Source: CAZYWA01 sp964650975 [NCBI: uncultured bacterium]
GTDB taxonomy: Bacteria > JADJOY01
Direction of reading: 5' to 3'
Length of the DNA: 14,869 nucleotides
Assembly (NCBI GenBank): GCA_964650975.1
Contig: CAZYWA010000161.1
Span: 1-14,869 of the forward strand
Shown here: positions 1 to 6,745 of the stretch, piece by piece
How positions within the stretch are numbered: the stretch's first letter is position 1
Layout: every line of letters begins with the position of its first letter
Notes under the pieces: model-generated
The model's database searches: none
What the model saw: the letters and a program-made list of their open reading frames with translations, nothing else
Told to the model about the DNA's origin: nothing
Made by a program: the position numbers and the translations under genes

Positions 1-2606
1 GCTCCGTTGTCGGGACGGATGATCCGGTACCGGGTGCGGTATCCACGCCGGTTCTCGACGGCCCGCCGGAGCTCCTCTCGATGACGTTCGACGTCGTCGG
101 GATGGACGAGGTCGAAGCCCCGGTCCGCATCCGTCACCTTCGAGTCGGCGGGCAACCCGAGCACCTCGGAGGCGTTGTCCGACTGAACGACCCGGTTCGA
201 GCTGGGATCGCATTCCCACGTGACCATGCGCGCGGCGGTGAGCGCCATCCGCAGCCGCTGCTCGCCCTGCCGCACGGACTCCGTCGCCTCGCGACGCAAC
301 CGCGCCATCCGGATGTGCGCCGAGACGCGCGCCAGAAGCTCCCGCGATCCGAAGGGCTTCACGAGGTAATCGTCGGCGCCGGCCTCCATGCCCTCGACCC
401 GGCTCTCCTCGCCGGCGCGGGCCGACAGCATGATGACCGGCAGCTCGCGGGTGCGCGGATCGGAGCGCAGCGCGCGCAGCAGCTCGAAGCCGTCGAGCCG
501 CGGCATCATCACGTCGGTGAGCACCAGGTCGGGAAGCTCGCGTCGAACCGCCGCCAGCGCCGCCTCTCCATCGGGCACCGCCTCGATCCGGTAGGAATCG
601 GCCAGCAGGCGCTCCACGTACTGGCGCATGTCGGCGTTGTCGTCGGCGATCAGGACGCGCGGGCGCTCGGGTCCGTCCGGGTGTGAGGCGTGATACGGAG
701 TCGGCACAGGCTCGAGGTAGGTCGGCAGCTCCACACGATGGTCGCCGGCGCCCGCGCCGCTCTGCCCGTCGGGCAGCCAGCGCAGCGCCTCCTCGACGAA
801 CGGGCTCGGTCCGGTTCCGGTCGAGGCCGCGCCGGCCCGGTCGCCGATCTGGTCGGGCGGCAGGTGCGCCGAGCCGAGCGGCACCGTCACCACGAACGAG
901 GTACCCGTTCCGACCTCGCTTCGCACCGCGATCGACCCGCCGTGGAGCCTCACCAGCTCGTGGACCAGCGCGAGCCCGATGCCGCTGCCCTCGTGGGTGC
1001 GGCTGCGGGCGTTCTCGACCCGGTGGAACCGGTCGAAGAGCCGCGGAATCTCGCCGGCCGGGATTCCGGTGCCGGTGTCCCGGACCTCGAGCTCGACGGA
1101 ATCGCTCGCCGCCCGGAGCAGCACGGCGATCTCGCCCTCGAAGGTGAACTTGAACGCGTTCGAGAGCAGGTTGAGGACGATCTTCTCCCACATCTCGCGA
1201 TCGACGTACACGCGCTCGGCGAGCGGCGCGCACTCGACGCTGAGCCTGAGACCGGCGCGTTCGCACGCGGCGCGGAAGACGCTGGCGAGATCCGCCGTGA
1301 ACCGCGCGAGCTCGGTCGGCTGGAAGGCGGCCCGCACCCGGCCCGCCTCGATGCGCGAGAAATCGAGCAGCGTGTTCACGAGCCGCAAGAGCCGCACGCC
1401 GTTTCGGTTCACGACCTCGAGCTGCGCCGCGGCGGCGGGCGTCAGGTCGGTGTGGCTGCGGGCCAGCAGATCCTCGACCGGCCCCAGCATGAGCGTGAGC
1501 GGTGTGCGGAATTCGTGGCTCACGTTCGAGAAGAACGCGGTCTTGGCCCGATCGAGCTCGGACAGCGCCTCGGCACGCTTCTTCGCTTCCTCGAGGGCGC
1601 GCGCGTTGGCGACCGCGGCCGCCAGGTGGCCCGCGAGCAAATCCAGGAACCCGCGGTATTCGTCGTCGAAGGCGAGCCGTGGGCTCACGCCCGCGACCAC
1701 GAAGCCGGCGAACTCGGTCTGGCCGGGATTCCTCATCGGCAACACGACCGCGCGCAGCGGCGCCTCGAGCCAGGCACCGCCTCCCGGCAGAGCGCCGAAG
1801 CGCTCCGCGAGGTTGCTCACTTCCACGGCCTCGCCGGTCACGACCACATCGCGAAACGGCCAGGTGGCGTTCTCGTCGCGCGGATCGACGATCTCGGGAG
1901 TCATCGACGTGCCGCGCTCCATCGCGGTCAGGCTCGTGAGCCTCGCCCGCCCATCGGTGTCGAGCAGGTAGAGAAGAACGAACGGCAGATCGTGCGGGTT
2001 GCCGGCGAGCGTTCGAGCGGCGTAGTCGCAAGCGTCCTCGGCGGTCTTGGCCTCGTCCGCCGTTCGCGCGCGGAGCTCGCGAAAGAGCCGCAGCCGCCGC
2101 TCGCCGATGATCCGCTCGGTATCCTCGGTGACGACGCACAGCATGCCGCCCACGCCGTTCTCGTCGTCCGGGACCGGGCTGTACGAGAACGTGTGGTAGG
2201 TCTCCTCGGTGAACCCGCGACGCCGCAGGAAGAGCAGCAGACCCTCGTCCCACGTGGCCTTGCCGGTGCGCACCACCGACTCGGCGCGCGGCCCGATGTC
2301 CGCCCAGATCTCCGGCCAGACGTCCCGAGCCGGGCGCCCCAGCGCGCCGGGATGCTTGGGGCCGAGGGTCATCGCCGCGTAAGCGTCGTTGTAGAAGAAC
2401 GTGAAATCGGCACCCCAGCCGAGCCACATCGCGTAGCGCGAATCGAGCACGATCCGCACCACGGTCCTGAGGCTCTGCGGCCACGCGGAGGCGGGGCCGA
2501 GCGGCGTCTTCGACCAGTCGAAGGCGCGGATTCGCTCCGCCATCTCGCTGGTGCCGGCGAGGAAGGCGAGATCTTCGACGTCAGGGGACGATGCACGCTG
2601 CTTCAT
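1..2606 (-). CDS. PAS-GAF-HisKA-HATPase-REC-PAS hybrid sensor histidine kinase, partial (C-terminus beyond left edge)
   Basis: Reading the minus strand from an ATG at 2606 gives 868 codons with no stop before the edge. In order: a PAS-like sensor (about residues 14-130, with FFYNDAYAAM), a GAF-like domain (about 160-340), a class I dimerisation domain with phospho-accepting H364 in FFSNVSHEFRTPLTLML, and an ATPase domain with N box NLLSNAFKFT, G1 box DTGTGIP, F-box-like LFDRF and G2 box GSGIGLALV. A receiver follows with D655/D656, phospho-acceptor D698 in LTDVMMPRLDG and K750 in LVKPF, then a second PAS (about 785 on). No transmembrane segment is seen, so it is probably a cytoplasmic phosphorelay protein; the signal is unknown. 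A GAGAAG lies 4 nt before the ATG. A GTG at 2648 is an alternative start with less support. The receiver-then-PAS order suggests another output or kinase module past the edge. Confidence 0.93.
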   Translation of the reverse strand, partial: MKQRASSPDVEDLAFLAGTSEMAERIRAFDWSKTPLGPASAWPQSLRTVVRIVLDSRYAMWLGWGADFTFFYNDAYAAMTLGPKHPGALGRPARDVWPEIWADIGPRAESVVRTGKATWDEGLLLFLRRRGFTEETYHTFSYSPVPDDENGVGGMLCVVTEDTERIIGERRLRLFRELRARTADEAKTAEDACDYAARTLAGNPHDLPFVLLYLLDTDGRARLTSLTAMERGTSMTPEIVDPRDENATWPFRDVVVTGEAVEVSNLAERFGALPGGGAWLEAPLRAVVLPMRNPGQTEFAGFVVAGVSPRLAFDDEYRGFLDLLAGHLAAAVANARALEEAKKRAEALSELDRAKTAFFSNVSHEFRTPLTLMLGPVEDLLARSHTDLTPAAAAQLEVVNRNGVRLLRLVNTLLDFSRIEAGRVRAAFQPTELARFTADLASVFRAACERAGLRLSVECAPLAERVYVDREMWEKIVLNLLSNAFKFTFEGEIAVLLRAASDSVELEVRDTGTGIPAGEIPRLFDRFHRVENARSRTHEGSGIGLALVHELVRLHGGSIAVRSEVGTGTSFVVTVPLGSAHLPPDQIGDRAGAASTGTGPSPFVEEALRWLPDGQSGAGAGDHRVELPTYLEPVPTPYHASHPDGPERPRVLIADDNADMRQYVERLLADSYRIEAVPDGEAALAAVRRELPDLVLTDVMMPRLDGFELLRALRSDPRTRELPVIMLSARAGEESRVEGMEAGADDYLVKPFGSRELLARVSAHIRMARLRREATESVRQGEQRLRMALTAARMVTWECDPSSNRVVQSDNASEVLGLPADSKVTDADRGFDLVHPDDVERHREELRRAVENRRGYRTRYRIIRPDNG

Positions 2607-2653
2607 CGGGCTTCTCGATGACCGGCGTGCCGCGCCGGCCCCTCCCACCCGAA

Positions 2654-2681
2654 GTGTTACGGGCGCCGTTCACACCAGCAA
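2654..2681 (-). promoter_or_regulatory. Candidate promoter for the left-edge kinase
   Basis: On the minus strand TTGCTG (2681-2676) and TAACAC (2659-2654) are separated by 16 bp. The -10 half is reasonable (TAnnnn) and the -35 half matches only in TTG. It would give a leader of about 40 nt. Weak, by inspection only. Confidence 0.3.
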
Positions 2682-2685
2682 ACGA

Positions 2686-2699
2686 CGGTCAGATGACCG
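2686..2699. promoter_or_regulatory. Perfect palindrome, candidate operator or short terminator stem
   Basis: CGGTCA and TGACCG are exact reverse complements separated by two bases. The site lies just upstream of the candidate -35 of the kinase gene and 35 bp beyond the stop of the PI-PLC-like gene. It could be a dimer-binding operator or, as RNA, a 5-bp stem with a 4-nt loop followed by TCGTTT. The role is inferred from position only. Confidence 0.35.
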
Positions 2700-2733
2700 C
2701 GCGACCCGCTGGCGCACCCGCGCGCGACGGACT

Positions 2734-3915
2734 TCAACCGGTCCGGCGTACCAATCTACGGCGCGCGAGGCTGACCGCGAGCGCCGCGGGCACGAGATAG
2801 AGGCCGAGGTCCGTGGAGGCCGCGGCCGGCACCGATCGAGAGCCCATCGTGCCCGCTTCGGCGAGCTGCGGGTTGCAGCCGCCCGGTGTCGCGGCGTTGC
2901 AGTCGTCGTCGATGCCGTTGCCCGGGATCTCGGTGGCGCCGGGGTTCACGGCGGGGTTCGAGTCGTCGCAATCGCCCTCGGGATGCGGACAGGCGTCGGA
3001 CGCCGGGCTGCCGTAGCCGTCGCCGTCGCGATCGATGCAGCTCTCCGCCGTGCCGTTGAGCGTGGCGGTCACGTCGAAGAGGTTGCCGATCTCGTAGTAG
3101 TCGACGGTCGGATAGTTGGGGATGCGGCCGTAGTAGCTCTGGCACTCGAGGGCGCGGTTCACGAACAGCGGATCGACGTTGGCCTGGGCGGCGAGATCGG
3201 TGGAGGCGCCGAGCGGCCCGGTGAGGAAGTGATTCAGGATGAAGAGATCGTTGTTGGGAGTGCCACGATTGTTGGCGCAGGTGAAATCGTTCACGGTGGC
3301 CACGCTGAACGGCGTCTCGAACGCGAGCGAGGTCCAGAGGTAGTGGTACCAGGGATAGGCGGCTTGCTCGTCCTGATCGCTGAACACCACCAGGCGCGTG
3401 CCCGCGTCGATCATCTGGCCCAGCGTGGGCCACGGACCGCCGGGATACTCGTAGAGATAGTCGGACTCCGGATGCGCGGGGTCGAGGAGGCCCACTTGCT
3501 GGAACACCGCGGCGAGATCGGCGGCGGTCACGTAGCTCTCGAAGATGATGGTGACGACTTCTTGCGGGTTGGCGTCGAGGAAATTCTTGATCTCGGTCAG
3601 GCCGTCGGCCATCGACTCGTTGGCGAGCCAGCACAGATCCTCGCCGTGACAGAGGTAAACCGTGCCGTTGTAGGGATGCGCGTCGAGCATCAGGCCGCGG
3701 ATACCGTCCTGCATCTGGCGCGTCATGTCGTAGGTCTGATTGCGGTTGAAGACGAAGCCGTGCACCGCGTTGGCGAACGAGTTGTGGGTGGTCGGATAGG
3801 CCACCTGATCGTACGGCTTGGCGCAGAGCGACGCGGCGCCGTTGCAGACGGTCGCGGCGTGCGCGGACGAGGCCAAGAGCAGCGCGAAAACAGCGGCGAT
3901 TCGAGCGAATTTCAT
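2734..3915 (-). CDS. Secreted PI-PLC X-domain-like phosphodiesterase with MopE-type metal-binding tail
   Basis: 393 residues. The start at 3915 is fixed by AAGGAG five bases upstream and by a classic signal peptide (MKFARIAAVFALLLASSAHA, cleavage after A20). The mature protein has the layout of the PI-PLC X-domain/PLC-like phosphodiesterase fold: H44 in PTTHNSFAN, R73 and D78 in GIRGLMLDAHP, and H90 in YLCHGEDLC match the two catalytic histidines and the arginine of bacterial PI-PLC. Families of this fold cleave phosphodiesters such as phosphatidylinositol; the substrate here is not known. Residues about 291-340 form a MopE/thrombospondin-like calcium motif (CIDRDGDGYG, then GDCDDSNPAVNPGATEI and GIDDDCN). 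A hydrophobic stretch at 370-384 followed by RRRLVRR ends the chain and looks like a sorting or membrane anchor of the CTERM kind, without a recognisable named motif. It is alone on its transcript or follows the RluA gene after 208 bp. Confidence 0.88.
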   Translation of the reverse strand: MKFARIAAVFALLLASSAHAATVCNGAASLCAKPYDQVAYPTTHNSFANAVHGFVFNRNQTYDMTRQMQDGIRGLMLDAHPYNGTVYLCHGEDLCWLANESMADGLTEIKNFLDANPQEVVTIIFESYVTAADLAAVFQQVGLLDPAHPESDYLYEYPGGPWPTLGQMIDAGTRLVVFSDQDEQAAYPWYHYLWTSLAFETPFSVATVNDFTCANNRGTPNNDLFILNHFLTGPLGASTDLAAQANVDPLFVNRALECQSYYGRIPNYPTVDYYEIGNLFDVTATLNGTAESCIDRDGDGYGSPASDACPHPEGDCDDSNPAVNPGATEIPGNGIDDDCNAATPGGCNPQLAEAGTMGSRSVPAAASTDLGLYLVPAALAVSLARRRLVRRTG

Positions 3916-3920
3916 CCACA

Positions 3921-3926
3921 CTCCTT
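3921..3926 (-). promoter_or_regulatory. Ribosome binding site AAGGAG of the PI-PLC-like gene
   Basis: AAGGAG on the minus strand, five bases before the ATG at 3915. It selects this start over the in-frame codons further upstream, and the signal peptide begins immediately after it. Confidence 0.85.
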
Positions 3927-3954
3927 CACGGCGACGTTGCGGAAGCGACCCGAA

Positions 3955-3960
3955 ATCGTA
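3955..3960 (-). promoter_or_regulatory. Candidate -10 box of the PI-PLC-like gene
   Basis: TACGAT on the minus strand, 39 bases before the ATG, inside an AT-richer patch of an otherwise GC-rich spacer. No convincing -35 is seen. It implies a leader of about 33 nt. Confidence 0.35.
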
Positions 3961-3992
3961 ACACGAGGGGGAGCGACGGCCGGAGCCCGAGT

Positions 3993-4117
3993 CATCGTCG
4001 GTGGTGTCGCCGTTTGCCGATCTCAGGCATCGGGCGCCGGCCTCGCCCACGATCCCCGTGGAGGCCCACCGGTCCCTCGGTGGGCAGCGCACGATTCGCA
4101 GCCGGCTCGGCCCCGAT
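3993..4117 (+). repeat. Dispersed composite repeat, copy A
   Basis: About 125 bp between the RluA stop and the PI-PLC-like promoter. It shares four blocks, in the same order, with 14671-14754: GGTGGTGTCGC (4000-4010), GTTTGCCGATCTC (4012-4024), CGGGCGCCGGCC (4031-4042) and GGCTCGGCC (4104-4112). Between the last two blocks this copy carries the GTCCCT-loop hairpin at 4064-4085; the other copy carries a different hairpin there. Small indels between the blocks argue against a coding repeat. Identity is by eye. Confidence 0.75.
4064..4085 (+). repeat. REP-like hairpin with GTCCCT loop (copy 1)
   Basis: Perfect 8-bp stem GCCCACCG/CGGTGGGC closing the six-base loop GTCCCT. The 5' flank is GTGGAG and the 3' flank AGCGCAC. 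Positions 4061-4090 are identical to 11082-11111 over 30 bases. It sits 38 bp past the RluA stop (read on the minus strand) and has no T-run, so it is not a standard intrinsic terminator. Confidence 0.8.
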
Positions 4118-4123
4118 GCCGCG

Positions 4124-4897
4124 TCAAGCCCGAACGCGAGGCGTGATCGGCCAGCTGCTCGGCTCGGGGGCGAGCCCGTGCTCGACGAAATCGAGAAACC
4201 AGCGTTCCGCTGGCGCCTCGAACGAGAGCGCCGCGCCGCGAAACGCGAACGACAGGCGCTGCGCGTGTAGCGCCTGCCACGGCAGCACCAGTGCCTGGCG
4301 AGCGGCGTCGTCGAGCCGATCCTGGGCCAGCGCCAAGTAGAAGTCGGGATCCGGACCGTAAAGCTTGTCGCCCACGATCGCGTGGCCGATGTGTGCCAGG
4401 TGAATGCGCAGCTGATGCTTGCGCCCGGAGAGTGGCCGCGCGACGAGCTGGGTGAACGCCCCAAACGCGTTCTCGAAGCGACGCAGCACCGCGATCTCCG
4501 TGGTCGCCGCCGCGCCGTCGGCACGCACACAGTCCTTGACGGCGATCGGGCTCGCCTCGTCGCGCCCGAGAGGCGCCTCGATCCGATCCTCCGCCGCCGC
4601 GACGTGGCCGTGCACCACGGCGAGGTACTCCTTCCGCAGCGCTCGCGCCTCCATCGCGCGTCCCAGGGCGCGGGCGGACTCGGCGGTCTTCGCGATCAGC
4701 ACCACGCCGCTGGTCTCGCGATCGAGCCGATTCACCAGATGCGCGCGATGGCCGTCGCCCAGGTGCAACCGCACCCGTCCCACCAGGCTCGACGTCGCGT
4801 CGCCCTTGGTGGGATGGCAAACCAGGCCCGCGGGCTTCGCCACCACCAGGATCTCGCCGTCCTCGTGGAGCACGGCGAGAAGCGGCGCCCGATCCAT
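4124..4897 (-). CDS. RluA-family pseudouridine synthase
   Basis: 257 residues from the ATG at 4897. Enzymes of this family isomerise specific uridines in rRNA or tRNA to pseudouridine. The catalytic aspartate is D59 in the signature HLVNRLDRETSGVVLIAK. Other family marks are the start of the fold ILVVAKPAGLVCHP (residues 16-29), the RKEYLAVVHG block, and the C-terminal PLSGRKHQLRIHLAHIGHAIVGDKLYG. There is no N-terminal S4 domain, as in the shorter RluA/TruC-like members, so the target site cannot be named. A longer in-frame start at 4969 would cross the promoter and the opposing gene's start, and adds 24 non-conserved residues; I reject it. No Shine-Dalgarno precedes the ATG; a TATACT box ends six bases before it, suggesting a leaderless message. 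Confidence 0.93.
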   Translation of the reverse strand: MDRAPLLAVLHEDGEILVVAKPAGLVCHPTKGDATSSLVGRVRLHLGDGHRAHLVNRLDRETSGVVLIAKTAESARALGRAMEARALRKEYLAVVHGHVAAAEDRIEAPLGRDEASPIAVKDCVRADGAAATTEIAVLRRFENAFGAFTQLVARPLSGRKHQLRIHLAHIGHAIVGDKLYGPDPDFYLALAQDRLDDAARQALVLPWQALHAQRLSFAFRGAALSFEAPAERWFLDFVEHGLAPEPSSWPITPRVRA

Positions 4898-4903
4898 TCG
4901 CGG

Positions 4904-4909
4904 AGTATA
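4904..4909 (-). promoter_or_regulatory. Candidate -10 box of the RluA-family gene (leaderless)
   Basis: TATACT on the minus strand, only six bases before the ATG at 4897, so transcription would begin at or next to the start codon. A plus-strand TAGGAT (4908-4913) overlaps it and could serve the divergent MBL-fold gene. No clear -35 is visible for either. Confidence 0.5.
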
Positions 4910-4934
4910 GGATGGCCCGATACGCCCCAGACGC

Positions 4935-4940
4935 GGAGGT
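4935..4940 (+). promoter_or_regulatory. Ribosome binding site GGAGGT that sets the MBL-fold gene start
   Basis: GGAGGT seven bases before the ATG at 4948. This is a stronger site than the GGAG six bases before the alternative in-frame ATG at 4912. The 12 residues between the two starts have no domain value. Confidence 0.65.
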
Positions 4941-4947
4941 TTTCGCC

Positions 4948-6183
4948 ATGCCTCGACGCAGCGCCTCACCCCATCTCGCCAAGGATCTGCTCGAACCGAT
5001 CACCCACTTCGCCGGCGCCCGCGACTCGCTGGTGCCGATGACGCGGCTCGACGAGGTGCGAAAACGCGCGCGCGCCTTCCACGACCGGATGGCGAGCGAG
5101 ACGCCGGTCAGCTTCTACAAGACCTGCGAGCTGGTGCGTGTCCCCTACCCGGTGCGGTTCGCGTTTGCCAACGTGTTCGTGCAGCTGCCGGTCGCGAGCC
5201 CGGTGCTGCACATCGTGAATCGCCTGTTCGTGGTGCAGTGGAAGAGCGCCGACGGGCCGAAGACGTTGCTCTTCTCTCCGAGCGATGTGCTCGCCAACGC
5301 CGAGACCCGCTACTTCAAGCGGCTGGGCGCGGGAAAGCTCGCGAAGATGAAGGGCAAGGTCGGCGAGCGCAGTGCCCTGGGTCTGGTCAAGACGGCGGCC
5401 CAGAAGCTGGTGGCTCCGCAAGGTCCGAGCGTGACCGAGTGGCTCGACTCCATCGGCATCCGTCCCGACGAGGTCGACTATCTCTCCTTCGATCACCTGC
5501 ACACCCAGGATCTGCGGAACTGGCTGGGCGGCGAGGGACGCACGCCGGTCTTCCCGCGCGCGAAGCTCCTGATCATGCGCGAGGAGTGGGAGGCGGCGCG
5601 CGGCCTGCTGCCGTCGCAGGCCGACTGGTACTGCCCGGACGGCACCCGCGACATCGCGGCGGATCGGGTGCTGGTCCTCGACGGCGACGTGAAGCTCGGC
5701 GATGGCGTGGCGCTGATCCGCACGCCGGGGCACACCATGGGTAACCACTCGCTGGTCGCGCACACCCCCGAGGGAGTGATGGTGTCGAGCGAGAACGGCG
5801 TGGGCGTGGACAACTACGCTCCAGACAAGTCGCGCATCAACGCGGTGCGCCGCTACGCCAAGAATCTGGGCGTCGAGGTGGTGCTCAACGGCAACACCCA
5901 GGAGTCGAGCGTCGATCAGTACATCTCGATGGTCGAGGAAAAGGAGATCGCGGGCGCCTCGGCCCGCGACGCCGACTATCCCAACACCGTGACATCGTCC
6001 GAATTCACCGCGTGGTGGCTCTTCCGCGGGATCCGCCCGAGCTTCAACTTCAGCGACATCGAGCTGGGCTCGGTGTCGCACGCGGCCGGCCGCGAGGAGC
6101 TCGAGCCCTCCGCTCGAGAGCGGGAGCGCGGGCAGGCGGAGGGACGCGGTCCCTCGCGTCCCCAGCGATCGATCGCGGTGTGA
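4948..6183 (+). CDS. Metallo-beta-lactamase-fold protein with altered metal site
   Basis: 411 residues from the ATG at 4948 (423 if from 4912). The first 160 residues are a family-specific N-terminal part with no signal peptide. The MBL core follows: FDHLHTQDLRNW (H183, H185, D188), then IRTPGHTMGNHSLV (H262), the usual third zinc-ligand motif. Canonical enzymes have HxHxDH; here an extra residue lies before the aspartate and the next histidine is missing. The later aspartate position reads MVSSENGVG (E282), and the final histidine loop reads VLNGNTQES. It is therefore a divergent hydrolase or a member that binds metal differently; the substrate is unknown. The last 30 residues are rich in R, E and G and run through a hairpin repeat (6141-6162), so this tail may be recent. 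It is probably the first gene of a plus-strand group, divergent from the RluA gene. Confidence 0.85.
   Translation: MPRRSASPHLAKDLLEPITHFAGARDSLVPMTRLDEVRKRARAFHDRMASETPVSFYKTCELVRVPYPVRFAFANVFVQLPVASPVLHIVNRLFVVQWKSADGPKTLLFSPSDVLANAETRYFKRLGAGKLAKMKGKVGERSALGLVKTAAQKLVAPQGPSVTEWLDSIGIRPDEVDYLSFDHLHTQDLRNWLGGEGRTPVFPRAKLLIMREEWEAARGLLPSQADWYCPDGTRDIAADRVLVLDGDVKLGDGVALIRTPGHTMGNHSLVAHTPEGVMVSSENGVGVDNYAPDKSRINAVRRYAKNLGVEVVLNGNTQESSVDQYISMVEEKEIAGASARDADYPNTVTSSEFTAWWLFRGIRPSFNFSDIELGSVSHAAGREELEPSARERERGQAEGRGPSRPQRSIAV
6141..6162 (+). repeat. REP-like hairpin with GTCCCT loop (copy 3), inside a gene end
   Basis: Perfect stem GGGACGCG/CGCGTCCC around loop GTCCCT. The stem differs from copies 1 and 2 but pairs fully. 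The 5' side reads GCGGA and the 3' side CAGCGATCGATCGC. It ends 18 bases before the stop codon of the MBL-fold gene and encodes part of its low-complexity tail. The 11-mer ATCGATCGCGG beside it also occurs beside the inverted copy at 11002-11023, read on that copy's strand. Confidence 0.7.
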
Positions 6184-6189
6184 CGCCGC

Positions 6190-6209
6190 GGCGGCGCGGG
6201 ATCGCCGCC
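6190..6209. terminator. GC hairpin after the MBL-fold gene
   Basis: GGCGGCG and CGCCGCC pair perfectly around the loop CGGGAT, beginning six bases after the stop codon. No T-run follows, so termination is possible but unproven. Confidence 0.35.
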
Positions 6210-6234
6210 CTCCGAGCTGCACCGCGCGATCGAC

Positions 6235-6240
6235 TATTCT
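6235..6240 (+). promoter_or_regulatory. Candidate -10 box for the GNAT-phosphatase pair
   Basis: TATTCT in a GC-rich spacer, 31 bases before the ATG at 6272. No strong -35 is seen. Together with the hairpin just upstream it suggests that a new transcript starts here. Confidence 0.4.
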
Positions 6241-6271
6241 CGCGCGCCATCGATCGTCCACGGTGTCCTCC

Positions 6272-6745
6272 ATGCTCTACGCTGATTCCTTCCCGATCCG
6301 AGCGGCGGGCCACGCCGATAGCGCCGCGCTGCTCGCGATGATGCGGCTCTCCAACTCGGCCGAAGGGATCGAGATCGATCGCGAACGGCTCGCCGCTGGC
6401 CTGGCCAAGCTGCTCGATTCACTCGAGCTGGGCGCGGTGCTGATCGCGGGCCCGGCCGAGGAACCGCTCGGCTACGCCGTGGTCACCTTCGGCTTCGACC
6501 TCGAGCTCGGCGGCCGCGACGCGTTCCTGACCGAGCTCTTCGTGCGCGCCCGCGAGCGCCGCTGCGGGGTCGGCCGCCGCTTGCTCGCCGCCGCGGAGGC
6601 CCATGCACTCGCGAGCGGCGCGGCGGCGCTGCACCTCGCCGTTCGCCCCGAAAACGAGCCCGCTTTCGATCTCTACCGCGCCAGCGGCTTCGAGCCGCTC
6701 CTCCGCGTGTTGCTCTCGAAGCGGCTCGGCCCGAGGCCGCGATGA
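6272..6745 (+). CDS. GNAT-family N-acetyltransferase
   Basis: 157 residues from the ATG at 6272; a GTG at 6263 would add three. Neither start has a Shine-Dalgarno. The chain has the GNAT order: an N-terminal strand FPIRAAGHAD, the central strands PLGYAVVTFGF and DAFLTELFV, the acetyl-CoA pyrophosphate loop RRCGVG (residues 96-101) followed by helix RRLLAAAEAHAL, and the C-terminal NEPAFDLYRASGFEP block typical of the fold. Such enzymes transfer an acetyl group from acetyl-CoA to an amine; the acceptor cannot be told from sequence. Length is normal for a single-domain GNAT. Its stop overlaps the start of the phosphatase gene as ATGA, so the two are very likely co-translated. Confidence 0.9.
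   Translation: MLYADSFPIRAAGHADSAALLAMMRLSNSAEGIEIDRERLAAGLAKLLDSLELGAVLIAGPAEEPLGYAVVTFGFDLELGGRDAFLTELFVRARERRCGVGRRLLAAAEAHALASGAAALHLAVRPENEPAFDLYRASGFEPLLRVLLSKRLGPRPR

Noticed and set aside
690-2621. Long plus-strand open frame opposite the left-edge kinase
   Set aside because: No recognisable motif, and the minus strand encodes all kinase and receiver motifs in one frame.
2551-4146. Plus-strand open frame across the PI-PLC-like gene
   Set aside because: It runs over a promoter, RBS and repeat on the other strand, and the translation is V/A/G/R filler without domains.
4912-4947. Upstream ATG at 4912 as start of the MBL-fold gene
   Set aside because: Possible (GGAG six bases before), but the GGAGGT ahead of 4948 is stronger and the 12 extra residues are unremarkable. 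Kept as an alternative only.
4898-4969. N-terminal extension of the RluA-family protein to 4969
   Set aside because: It would overlap the divergent gene's start region and the TATACT box, and adds residues outside the family fold.
5530-5545. Another AGGGAC sequence, a possible extra GTCCCT-loop hairpin
   Set aside because: The flanks do not pair beyond chance and it lies in the middle of a conserved coding region.
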